From positions 1,847,307-1,911,306 of the forward strand of contig QEOQ01000207.1 in NCBI GenBank assembly GCA_010279815.1: a stretch of DNA of 64,000 nucleotides. Direction: 5' to 3'. This DNA is from Brachionus plicatilis (Eukaryota; Rotifera; Eurotatoria; Ploima; Brachionidae). Shown in pieces: positions 50,591 to 60,755 of this stretch. Made by a program: the position numbers and the translations under genes. Numbering within the stretch: the first letter of the stretch is position 1; each line of letters starts with the position of its first letter. Below the pieces are notes generated by a model. It ran no database searches. It saw only the letters and a list, made by a program, of their open reading frames with translations, and was not told where the DNA came from.

Positions 50591-51649
50591 CCAATAGATT
50601 AAGATATTACCGAGCTGACTAACTGGCTTAGCTCTAACTTAATCATTTATTTATAAAATACCAATCGAATATTAGAAAATTTTATTTTTTTGTTTAAACA
50701 AGTCTTAAATTTAAAAATTAATTTAATTTTTTTCGCTTTTTTTTTGTATTCGATTGCTAATCTTTTTAAAAATAAAGACAATTTATGTCTAGTTTAAGCT
50801 GCGTTCTAGATTGGTCAATCAACAAGATATAGATAGATAGATAGAAAAATAGAAATTTTGTATTTGCCTAAAAAATAAAATTTTTCCTCTCTATCTATTA
50901 TCCATACAAATCTAGATAAATAAATAAATAACTTTAAAAAAATTTTTCAAATAAATCTAACAGAAACAAAAATTAAATAACTAAAAAGATTAACTTTAGA
51001 TTTTTGTTTCGGTCTTAAGAGGTCAGTTTTTTTTGCAAGTAACAATAAAAAAAAGTTTAATTATTATTTTTTTTTCAATATTTTGACTAGATTAGACTAG
51101 ATAAAACATTTAAGAACACGAATTTAAGATACAACATTTAAGATTTTCATTTTATTTGATCGCAATATCAAACAGCTCTTTTGTCATTGAGACCAATGTT
51201 TTCCTTTTCATTTAAATTTTTTTTTTAAAAGATTTAAATCTTAGCATGTTATTTGGATTTGAATCTCATTTTTTTCTAACCCAATGCTTCTGCGTTACAG
51301 GCCCTCTAGCTGACCTTTAATTAATGTTTTATTTTAAATTACAGTTTCTTCATTTTTTTTCCGTCATCTGAAAGTGTTCTTTGAAAAAAAAATTTTATAA
51401 ATAGAAGAAAATTATCCATTTTTTATCAAAATTTTAAATGACCAATAATTTTTTTGAAATATTTAATTAGAATTAAAATTATCAATTAAAGAACAATTGA
51501 TTTGTTGAAAAAACGCAATGAAATCTTTTACTTAAAGACTTTGTGTGTTTTGATACATTCAACTATGACCGAATACATCTTTTGAATAAAAGAAATTTGT
51601 AAAGAATTTAAATAATTAAATGAAGAAAGTTAAGAAATTAGAGTGACAG

Positions 51650-51960
51650 GTTTTGCATGTTTAAATATCTGAGGGTTCAGGGGAAAAAGGAGAATTCGAA
51701 AGGGAGCAATCACACAATGGAGTCCGATATTAGATGCACCATTTCTCACTTAAGACATTGGTGTTGACCAGTCGGTTATGCACAGGGTCAAAGGTTTGAT
51801 CTGATGTAGACAATCTTTCAAGGGTCTCTACTCTAACGCCTTTCATCATAAAAAGGGACCAGTTTTGACTGGGTAATAATTGTGGGGTGGAAGATCAACT
51901 CGATGCAGTAACCTCTGTGTCAGATCGGAATCATCGCTCAAAAAGAGATGGCACCTTTTA
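51650..51960. other. GC-richer non-coding patch
   Basis: About 300 nt near 45% GC within sequence near 20% GC. No long frame on either strand. Part of it (GCAATCACACAATGGAGTC) resembles 61043-61065 (GCAATTACACAATGTAGTC), so it may be a diverged dispersed repeat or a structured RNA. Confidence 0.35.
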
Positions 51961-54900
51961 GATAATCATAATGGATAACAAGGCACAAATTATTATTTAT
52001 CATTAAGATTGTAAAATTAAAAGACTCAAAAGAGAAAGGAAAATTTTGATCAAAGTTAATTTTTTTTTTTTTGATTAATAATGATTAATTTTTTTAAATA
52101 ATGAAAAAATTTAGATTTAAAAAAATATTAAGTTAAATAAATTCAATTTTCTGAACTAAAATTTTGCACGAGCACAATAAGCACATCGGTCGGTCACAAT
52201 ATGCTTGTTGGGTGTTGACTGGACGTTGTTTGATTAAGATAAAACCAAAGTTTAATTAAGAGGAAAATGTTAACTGTATTTGTTTTTGTGTATTGAATGT
52301 TTATGCAATCGAGGGATTTGATGTTTGTGGACAAAATTAATTTTTGTTTTAACAAGATTTTTAAATTTAAGTGGTCAAGCCCATGTGTGCTACGCAGTGG
52401 CCAATTAAAAAAATAACAAAATTAACAAAATTAACAAAGCTTTAAATTTGCTATTGGTTTTGTTTGGTTGTTGAAATGCCCGCCTTGCTAACAAAAAATA
52501 TTCAAAATTCAAAATTTTCTTATCTCTCTTTGTTAAAATTAAAAATATTTTTAAAATCTGATTAGACGATAAATCTTTATCGAAAAACAAATGAACCAAA
52601 TGGAATTAATTAAATTTCGTATCGAATTGCATTCGATTTCAAATTTAAGTTTTTTTTTTCAGTTTTTTTTTTTTAGAATTTAACTAGAGAAAAAGAAGTC
52701 TTTTCCCGAGAGAGAGAGAAAAGCGAATTCGAATCGGCACGAGAGAGAGAGGGCTTAATTTATTAAAATTTAGGCCTAATTAGCCTGGAATATTTTTCAA
52801 TTTTCCTAAAGCTTCTTTACAAAATTTAATTAATTTTATTAAAAAATATGTACAGATAAGATTTTTTTTTCTAATTAAAAGAGCGTTTTAAAAATTGTGC
52901 CCCCTCGAACTAGTTTCGTATTTCTGACATAGAAAACACCCGAAATCAATCAAATTGATTTATTTATCTTATTCATTTTTTTCCTGTTCTAAAAATCTCA
53001 GATTTCAATCGTGTGTGCTCCATGCGAACAATTTAGAGATATTTTTCTTTTTACTCTCTTTTTTTTTTATTTTATTTTGTTTTTTTGTTCAAATCCCTAC
53101 TGCATGTTTATACTTAAATTTGTTTACAAAAAAAATAATCGAGAACTTATGTTTTAGATATTATTCTTTGTTAATGTCCGTGCCGAGTAGGCGGATGAAC
53201 AGTGGAAAATGTTCTAAATTAACCGTTGGAATCAATGATTCAGAAAATGAGAAACAAATTTTTTGGAGATTTTCTTAGGGGCTTTATCGTTTATCTATTG
53301 TTTATGATTTGAGGCCACATGCGCTTTTCCAAATTTAAGATTTAATTAAAAATTCATTAGTCTGATAAACCGAAATTGCTGAGTTCATTAAAAATTTTAA
53401 AAAATCCGTTCGATTGGAAATTTTTTCTTTTTGAACTTTTTCTCCCATTTTAAACTAACAACACATTTTTCGAATTAATTTTGTTTAATTTCTGTCGAAT
53501 GTGTTCCTAATTAATTTCAAGAAACAACAAAAAAAAATAAAAAAAAAAAGAAATAGTTGTCTAAAGCTGACCGCCAATGGTCAAAACAATTAATTTTCCA
53601 CAAAAGTTGATAAGTTCAAACATATTGATTTTAATATTTATCGACAGGAAAATTGATTAATTTAATTTAAGTTCAAATTTAAATTTCTAGTCGAACATTT
53701 ATTATTTCTAAATCTCTTTCGAATCGCCTGTCAAAGACATGAACTGCATGACTAGCTAATTTAGATGACAAGCGTTTCATGTCTCCACAGAATCTAATTT
53801 ATACTTGAGTGATTCAGTACATTACTGGGCTTCCGACCACGTGACATTTAATAAGCATACTTCAAAGTTTTTTTTTCTTAGTTTCTCTAATTACCATAGA
53901 CAATTAGTTAACCAAACGAATAAGCCAAAATTTATCACTGCAAACGGTTCATTAAATTTTTAAGAAAAATCTTTAAAAATTGATAAGTTTTATTAATAAT
54001 ATTCCAGAATTGTAAAAAATAAATTAATGTTAAAATTCTTTTTTAATTAACACAGTGGTTATACGCAGCGTTCTACTAGTGAATTTACTGTTTTTGATTA
54101 GATTAAATTTTTTTTATAGGAAAAGTGAATCGAATTGATATTTTTTATATTAAAATTAAAAAACAAAAAATTTAAAAATATTTTAATTTTAGAATAATTA
54201 AAAAGTTTCTAAATTAAAATTTAAAAATATTTTTGAGAACAATTTTTAATTAGAATTGTATGACTAATTTTTTTTTAAATTATTAATGATGATGTAATTT
54301 TAAAATTAAAAAATCAATTATAAAAGTTAGTAAAAATAATCAAATATTTTAACATTCTTTAAAAATGAATTCACTTGATGCTTCAAAAATATTCATTTTA
54401 TATAGAATGTTATAAATATCAGATTTATTTTTTTATTTAGAATGATAAAATTTAAAAAATTATGTTTCTAAAGACCGATTTAGTTCTATTTTCTAAGATA
54501 TTTATGATGATACAATATTGAGTGAAATAATTAGAAAAAGTGGTCAAGAAAAAATTGAATCAATAAAAGGATGATTAACTTTTAAAATAAAATTCCTCAT
54601 TTTTTCAACAAGTAAAAATTTTTAATCATTATTTTTACCCTTATAAACACAAATTATTATAAATGATGACTAATTAGAAATATTTTTAATTTTAAAAAAT
54701 GATTTTTTCTTTAAGTTTATTTAATTAAAAAGCATAATATTAATAGAAAAATTAAATCTAAAATAATTGCTAAATTATTTAATTATATTGAAGGTATGCT
54801 TGATCTGTACTTGAAGGAATAGGTGCTTCTATTTTGGTCAATATTTAGATACAAAGTGATAGGCTAATTAAGTTTATATGAAAGATAGAATAAGATATTT

Positions 54901-55539
54901 AGTTATTGATAATTAGAAATTTTAAAAATTTGTCTGTTTTGGCGTTTGAATCCGAGCATCCGTTTTTAATCGAAATTCAATAATTTATTTATTTAATTTA
55001 GTAACAATATTGCGTAATTAAGAGATAATATTTATGGAAAAAAAATTGTACAAAAATAACATACAACATCTAAATTTATGTTGCGTGGCCAATGTAAATT
55101 TTAGCGTTTGATTGTAATCGAAAAAATCTGTAAAAATAAACAAACTAATTCCGGATGTGGCCTAAAGTTGAATTTTATTCAAAAAAAAATTAAAAACGGA
55201 TGCTAAAAAAATTGACCACATTTTATTTAAACAACCAAAAAATTATCCAACAGTTAAATAGTCAAGCCGAATAGACTAGCTCTTTTAAGTTAATTAATAT
55301 TTAGTTTGCGTGTGTCTTTGCGCAGAGAGAAAGAGAAAAAAAAAATTAACGAATTCTTTATTCCAGTGGTCAGTCAGGCTCGCTTCAGGAAATCAAACAC
55401 AACCACATTTTCTAAACAAGATTAATAATAACTATAATTACAATTAAATAAATCCCTCTAGAAATCGGTTTTGTATCAATCGAAATCGATTAAATTTTAA
55501 TAAACTTTCAATTCACGCGATTTTCTTCTCCAATCGAGA

Positions 55540-56250
55540 CACTATTCACCCCCACTCAATTTTTTTTCGAATTTTTCCTCCAATAATACTGACAATTATT
55601 TTAAAATTTTTCTTCCAAATTTTTTTAAATTTTTTCCAATTTTTCTTTCAATTAATCGCATTTTTTTAAAATTTTTTTTCCAATTTTTCCTCTAATTATT
55701 CTTGTAATTCTTTTTAAAATTTTTCTTCCATCTTTTTCACATTTTTCCGACAATTAATCTGACAATTTTTTTAAAAAATTTTTCCTTCAATTATTCCTCC
55801 CATTTTTTCATATATTTTTTTCCCATTTTAAAAAAAAATTTTCTCCAATTATTCTTAAAATTCTTTTTAAAATTTTTCTTTTAATTTTTCCGACAATTAA
55901 TTTGACCATTTTTTTAAAAAATTCTTCCTTAAATTATTCTTCTCATTTTTTTCACATTTTTTCTTACAATTTTATCCAATTTTTTTCTAATTATTCTCAT
56001 AACTCTTGTTAAAATTTTTCTTTCATTTTATTCAAATTTTTCTTACAATTTTTCTGACAATCATTCCTCCCATTTTTCACATTTTTCTTTCAATTTTTTC
56101 CCATTTTAAAAAAAAAAAATTCTCCAATATTTTCTCCAATTATTCTGACAGCTTTTATAGAAATTTTCTTCCAATTTTTTTTTTAATTTTTCACAATTTT
56201 TTCCCATTTTTTCAAAAAAATTTTGTTTGTCCCCAATTTACAATTCTAAT
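55540..56250 (+). repeat. Pyrimidine-rich degenerate tandem repeat before the zinc-finger exon
   Basis: About 700 nt made of variants of AATTTTTCCTCCAATTATTC and similar T/C-rich units. It ends at the probable acceptor TTCTAG (56268-56273), so it is most simply the end of an intron. The 95-codon frame inside it is low complexity and not a gene. Confidence 0.7.
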
Positions 56251-56273
56251 TTTTGATTGTTCGCGTTCTAGAA

Positions 56274-59200
56274 GTCATTTTTGTTTTTGTTAATGATCAC
56301 CGAGATTACCTACAACGAGTAGCAAACAAATCTTCCGGCAATCTAGCATCCAAAAGAACACCAGCAAAAAAAGACAACCAAAACAATCAAAAAAAAATGC
56401 ACAAAGTGATCGGTTCGTCGACCAACGGCAGCTCGGCCCAAGCGACCGCACCGCTGAAGAACAAACTGAAGATGACATCTAGCTCGTCGGCGGACAGCGC
56501 CACCTCCCAATTCGACATAAACTCGCTGATGATGGCCGCGGCGCTGATGGCGGCGCAGCAGCCGTCGCAGCACCTGTTCGGCCAGCTGAAGCCGAGCGAC
56601 ATGGACGAGGACGAAAGCGACTCGAACTACTTGAACAAAGTGCGCCGGCTCAAGCCGCTCAGCAGCCTGAACGAGCAGGAGACGAGCGACGAGCTGAAGC
56701 AGTCGGGGGCGAGCGGCGCCAAGAAGCGCAAGCGAACTCTGCACCCTCAAATGAGCAACGGGCAGTCGACGCAGGACGAGCCGGACGGCGACCACATCGT
56801 CGACCAGTCCAACAACGAAAACTTGGAGTCCGCCTCGGTGCACAAGTCGAGACGAAAGTCGAGGATATCGCTGCATCTGAACGAGGCGTCCAACAAAATA
56901 ATCTCCGAGCACGCCGAGTCCAACCAGGACTACGAGGACGGCAACGACGACTACGACGACCACAAGACCGAGAGAATAAAGTCGCCCGCTCTCAGCGACT
57001 ACGACGACGAGCCGGCCGACAGGAACACGTCGTTTGTCAGCCTGGCCGAGAACAGCGAGTGCCCGGCGGCCGAAGCAGCCCACTACGGCGACTTTGACGA
57101 GGAGACGAGCAGCAAAAAGTTCAAGACGGACGAGGCGAAAGCGCCGTCGAGCGGCAAGGCGGCCAACACGCTGTCCACTCAACAGCAGCTGTTCGCGATG
57201 GCCGCCGCCGCAGCCGCCGCCAATGCGGCCGCGAGCGCCGCTGCCACCTCGTCCTCGTCCAACGCTGCGTCCCACTTTAGCCAGAAAATATTTCACGTGG
57301 ACGCCTACTGCTATCTGTGCAAAAAAGAATTCTGCAACAAATACTTTCTCAAGACCCATTTGGCCAACAAACACAAGGTGTTTTTGAACGGCGCCGACCT
57401 CAACACTTTGTCCGGCGCGTCCATGTCCAAGCTGCAGAACGAGCTGAACGAGAGGAACAAGCAGAAGACGGGCGCCAACGTCAACCAGCAGAATCGTTCG
57501 TTTTCGGCCTCGTCCTCGGCGTCCACAAACTCGGAGACCTCGTCTGCCGCCTCCGTTTCGCCAGTGCCCCAGCACAGCTATCACCAGCCGCTGCACATGC
57601 TCAGCGCCAAAATGGCCAAGACCCATGAAGAAATGATCATCAGCGCCTATCAAAAAATCGCCCACGACAACAACAACAGCCACAACATCGGCCACAACAA
57701 CACCAGCATCAATGCCAACGCCAACACCGCCTCCGGTCTAGTCGAGGACTTTTGTGAACTGTGCAACAAACAATTCTGCAACAAGTACTACTTAAAAAAG
57801 CACAAGTATGACGTGCACGGCATCACCATCGACAACAACATAAAGTCCTACAAAAAAATCGAAGAATCCACCACCAACCCTCAACAGCAACAGCAGCAAC
57901 AGCATCATCATCAACAGCAGAGTTTGTGTCACTCAAAATCGAGTCAAAACGTGAACCAGAACGCTAACCAGAGCGCAGTTCAGCAGCAGAACAACATCAG
58001 CAGCAGTAGCAGTAGCAGCAGCAGCAGCAGCGGTGGCTCGGCCAAGACCAGCGTGCAGAACAACTTTAGCTTGTCGCTGTTCAATCAACCGGGTGGCCAC
58101 CAGCACCACCCGTTGGCGCTGGCAGCAGCGGCCGCCAACATGATGTTCGTCAATCCGTACATGTCGCCGATGATGCAGTTGCCGCACGTGATGCCCGTCA
58201 ACGGCCAGTCGTCCATGAACTCGACGTCGCCGTCGTCCAGCTCGTCGTCCAATCTGGACCTGGTGGCCATGAAAATGAGCGGCGCCTACTCGCACCACAA
58301 GACAGACGAGGCTAAGGAGAGCGCGCCCAAGACCACTGGCTCGGTCGTGTGCGACTTGTGCAAAAAAGAGTTCTTCAACGACGAATACTTGCGTCTGCAC
58401 AAGTTGAACAAGCACAGAGGGGACGTGGACGGCCGGCCCGCCGATCTCCACTCGCCCCCCACCGCCACCACCGCCGCCGACTCCGCCGACAACGAACAAA
58501 TGGCCAAGCATTTTCTGGCCAACCTAAAAACTCAGCAGCAGCAGCATCAATTCGCGTCTCAGTTCGACGTGTTCGGCGGGAACGCGGCCGCCGCCGCTGC
58601 TGCTGCTGCCGCGGCCGCAGCTGCCGCCGGTATTCCCACGCCGGCCATTTTCGGCATCATGGACTCGTACTTTGCGGCCAAGATGGCCGACCGGGTCACC
58701 TGTGACATCTGTAATAAACAAGTGTGCAACAAGTACTTTTTGAAGACCCACAAGCTCAAGGTGCACGGCATAGCCGAGAGTGGCGGTGCGGGCGCCACCG
58801 ACTGCGACCAGGAAATGGGAGAGGTGAGCAAAAGTGAGTGCGACCAAGAGCCCAATGGTTTTGTGCACAATTCTCATTTGGACGAAGACAGATTGACTGG
58901 CTCGCCCACTGCCAACAAGGTCAATGTCGCTGCCGATTCTGTGAATAGTTCTCAGACGGCCAAGAGACCGGCGGCGCTTGCTCGCGTCCCTTGTCACATA
59001 TGCCGAAAGGAACTGTGCAACAAGTACTTTTTAAAGTCGCATTTGCTCAATGCGCACCAGATCCAGGCCGATGACAGCTTGATAAACTCGCTGATAGAGG
59101 CGTCGTGTGGCGACAAGTACGCCAAGGAGGCTGTGTCGCCGTCCGCCTCCATGCGAAGCTCCGGCTCTAACCACAAGAGCCGGCCAGGCGAGCACATGGA

Positions 59201-59561
59201 CGAAGAGGCGCTGCAGATGGACGAGGAGAGAATGGCCGCTGGTGGTGATGTCGAGGATGAGGATGAGTATGATGATGACGATGAGCAGAAGAGTGCGCAG
59301 TGCTTGATGGATGTGACGTCCAAGTGCGGCGCCACTGCGGACTCTTCGTGCAATTTGCAGGCGTTTTGGCTCGAGTGTCAAGATGACGAAGAGAGCAGTG
59401 GCAATTTTGTGCCGTGCATGGTCTATTTACCGGTTAGAAGTAAACTTGCCAATGCGATTTCGCTTAAAGTCACTTTGAAGCCTTTGGACTTGGATGCAAG
59501 AGCGGCCCAGGACGCCGCCGATCAAGACTCCACGAGTCAGCATGTCAATCAGCAACATTAG
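56274..59561 (+). CDS. C2H2 zinc-finger protein with five widely spaced CNKYFLKTH-type fingers (5' exons missing)
   Basis: Probable nuclear DNA-binding regulator; I do not recognise the exact orthologue. The exon probably starts at the acceptor TTCTAG (ending 56273), since coding-like sequence (NDHRDYLQRVANKSSG) precedes the first ATG at 56397. Counting from that ATG gives 1054 residues. Five fingers of form C-x2-C-x12-H-x4-H begin at about residues 305, 453, 652, 769 and 866. Four share CNKYF/YLK(T/K/S)H, with an extra Cys inside the finger; finger 3 instead has FNDEYLRLH. They stand alone, separated by about 100-200 residues, unlike tandem arrays. Linkers hold poly-Ala (longest about 16), poly-Ser, poly-Gln and His tracts. 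The last ~80 residues contain a conserved-looking block, LQAFWLECQDDEESSGNFVP then MVYLPVRSKL. Codon use is strikingly GC-rich against the window. TAG stop at 59559-59561. Confidence 0.88.
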   Translation, partial: VIFVFVNDHRDYLQRVANKSSGNLASKRTPAKKDNQNNQKKMHKVIGSSTNGSSAQATAPLKNKLKMTSSSSADSATSQFDINSLMMAAALMAAQQPSQHLFGQLKPSDMDEDESDSNYLNKVRRLKPLSSLNEQETSDELKQSGASGAKKRKRTLHPQMSNGQSTQDEPDGDHIVDQSNNENLESASVHKSRRKSRISLHLNEASNKIISEHAESNQDYEDGNDDYDDHKTERIKSPALSDYDDEPADRNTSFVSLAENSECPAAEAAHYGDFDEETSSKKFKTDEAKAPSSGKAANTLSTQQQLFAMAAAAAAANAAASAAATSSSSNAASHFSQKIFHVDAYCYLCKKEFCNKYFLKTHLANKHKVFLNGADLNTLSGASMSKLQNELNERNKQKTGANVNQQNRSFSASSSASTNSETSSAASVSPVPQHSYHQPLHMLSAKMAKTHEEMIISAYQKIAHDNNNSHNIGHNNTSINANANTASGLVEDFCELCNKQFCNKYYLKKHKYDVHGITIDNNIKSYKKIEESTTNPQQQQQQQHHHQQQSLCHSKSSQNVNQNANQSAVQQQNNISSSSSSSSSSSGGSAKTSVQNNFSLSLFNQPGGHQHHPLALAAAAANMMFVNPYMSPMMQLPHVMPVNGQSSMNSTSPSSSSSSNLDLVAMKMSGAYSHHKTDEAKESAPKTTGSVVCDLCKKEFFNDEYLRLHKLNKHRGDVDGRPADLHSPPTATTAADSADNEQMAKHFLANLKTQQQQHQFASQFDVFGGNAAAAAAAAAAAAAAAGIPTPAIFGIMDSYFAAKMADRVTCDICNKQVCNKYFLKTHKLKVHGIAESGGAGATDCDQEMGEVSKSECDQEPNGFVHNSHLDEDRLTGSPTANKVNVAADSVNSSQTAKRPAALARVPCHICRKELCNKYFLKSHLLNAHQIQADDSLINSLIEASCGDKYAKEAVSPSASMRSSGSNHKSRPGEHMDEEALQMDEERMAAGGDVEDEDEYDDDDEQKSAQCLMDVTSKCGATADSSCNLQAFWLECQDDEESSGNFVPCMVYLPVRSKLANAISLKVTLKPLDLDARAAQDAADQDSTSQHVNQQH

Positions 59562-59704
59562 ACAATTGGTGTCCACGATTAGATTATTTTTTTCAAAATG
59601 GGTATATTAAGGAGAATGAGCTTTTTTAAAAGATATTTTAATCATCGAGTCATATATCCCGATAACTAATTGATTTTGTTAGTGAAATTTTTGTAAATTT
59701 TTTT

Positions 59705-60181
59705 NNNNNNNNNNNNNNNNNNNNNNNNNNNNNNNNNNNNNNNNNNNNNNNNNNNNNNNNNNNNNNNNNNNNNNNNNNNNNNNNNNNNNNNNNNNNNNNN
59801 NNNNNNNNNNNNNNNNNNNNNNNNNNNNNNNNNNNNNNNNNNNNNNNNNNNNNNNNNNNNNNNNNNNNNNNNNNNNNNNNNNNNNNNNNNNNNNNNNNNN
59901 NNNNNNNNNNNNNNNNNNNNNNNNNNNNNNNNNNNNNNNNNNNNNNNNNNNNNNNNNNNNNNNNNNNNNNNNNNNNNNNNNNNNNNNNNNNNNNNNNNNN
60001 NNNNNNNNNNNNNNNNNNNNNNNNNNNNNNNNNNNNNNNNNNNNNNNNNNNNNNNNNNNNNNNNNNNNNNNNNNNNNNNNNNNNNNNNNNNNNNNNNNNN
60101 NNNNNNNNNNNNNNNNNNNNNNNNNNNNNNNNNNNNNNNNNNNNNNNNNNNNNNNNNNNNNNNNNNNNNNNNNNNNNNNNN
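59705..60181. other. Assembly gap (477 N)
   Basis: Run of unresolved bases 144 nt after the zinc-finger stop codon. Confidence 1.
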
Positions 60182-60506
60182 TTGTTTCTAAAACTTGATT
60201 TATTTATTAAATTTAATTTTTTTAATTAATTAAAATAAATACTTTAAAAAATGACGCTTTTTTTGCATATCCAGTTTTTTGTTGCAAGTCATAAATATGC
60301 ATGATTTTAGTTTGGAGATAAAAGATTTTAATTTTAGTTCAATCATAATTGAAAAAAATAATTAAAATGAAGTATTTATCTTTAAACAAATTAGTGCTGG
60401 TTATTTTTTTTAACCCACAAGAGTTAAAATTAATTGAAAATATATAGGAATAATTGACTTAAAGAAAATAAACAAAACCTTTTATTTTAAGAATTTTTAG
60501 AATTTA
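60182..60506. other. AT-rich non-coding sequence after the gap
   Basis: No exon seen. A possible acceptor (TTTTTAG, ending about 60499) lies just before the zinc-finger-like fragment. Confidence 0.5.
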
Positions 60507-60755
60507 TTGAAAATGAGCGGTGCCTACTCGCACCACAAGACAGACGAGGCTAAAGAGAGCGCGCCAAAGACCACCGGCTCGGTCGTGTGCGACCTGTGCA
60601 AAAAAGAGTTCTTAAACGACGAATACTTGCGTCTGCACAAGTTGAAAAAGCACAGAGGGGACGTGGACGGCCAGCCCGCCGATCTGCACTCGTCCCCCGG
60701 CAACGCGGCTCCCGCCGCTGCTGCTGCCGATGCAATTTTTAAATGTACAAATTAA
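60507..60755 (+). pseudogene. Partial, internally deleted copy of zinc-finger exon (finger 3 region)
   Basis: Matches about 58268-58470 of the zinc-finger exon at roughly 90% or more, from KMSGAYSHHKTDEAKES through finger 3 to the ADLHS segment. It then jumps to sequence like the Ala-rich tract at about 58581, dropping some 110-120 nt, and ends in unrelated AT-rich sequence with a stop at 60753-60755. The finger ligands (CDLCKKEF...H...H) are intact and most substitutions are silent or mild. It could be an exon of a second gene running into the gap, or a dead fragment. The abrupt loss of homology on both sides favours a fragment. Confidence 0.7.

Larger units (their letters stand above)
38705..56263. 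other. 17.5-kb gene desert upstream of the zinc-finger exon
   Basis: AT-rich throughout. Frames of 60-110 codons here (for example near 42537, 42914, 45989, 48932, 52405, 52955) have low-complexity Phe/Ile/Lys/Asn composition and no recognisable domain, so none is called. Most likely it is the regulatory region and/or long 5' introns of the zinc-finger gene, because that gene's exon appears to begin at an acceptor site. It contains a 650-bp repeat (49708-50365), a perfect hairpin (50565-50590), a GC-richer patch (about 51650-51960) and the pyrimidine tract at 55540-56250. Confidence 0.6.

Noticed and set aside
50820..50860. ATAG microsatellite
   Set aside because: Only four or so units; too short to be notable.
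52725..52745. GAATTC and CGGCACGAG close together, resembling a cDNA-library adaptor
   Set aside because: The order and spacing do not match the adaptor exactly, and it lies within GA-repeat genomic sequence. Coincidence is likelier than vector contamination.
52955..53278. 107-codon frame with a less AT-rich end (MSVPSRRMNSGKCSK...), considered as a first exon of the zinc-finger gene
   Set aside because: No convincing donor site in a phase that would join the exon at 56274, and most of the frame is Phe/Leu-rich translation of T-rich DNA.
56006..56293. 95-codon frame in the pyrimidine tract
   Set aside because: A translation of the T/C-rich repeat (Phe/Ile/Ser only), running into the real exon in another frame.
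56343..57695. 450-codon open frame on the minus strand across the zinc-finger exon
   Set aside because: It is a mirror of GC-rich, repetitive plus-strand coding sequence; composition (Val/Arg/Gly-rich, no domain) is typical of an antisense shadow. The same applies to other antisense frames at 57933-59381.
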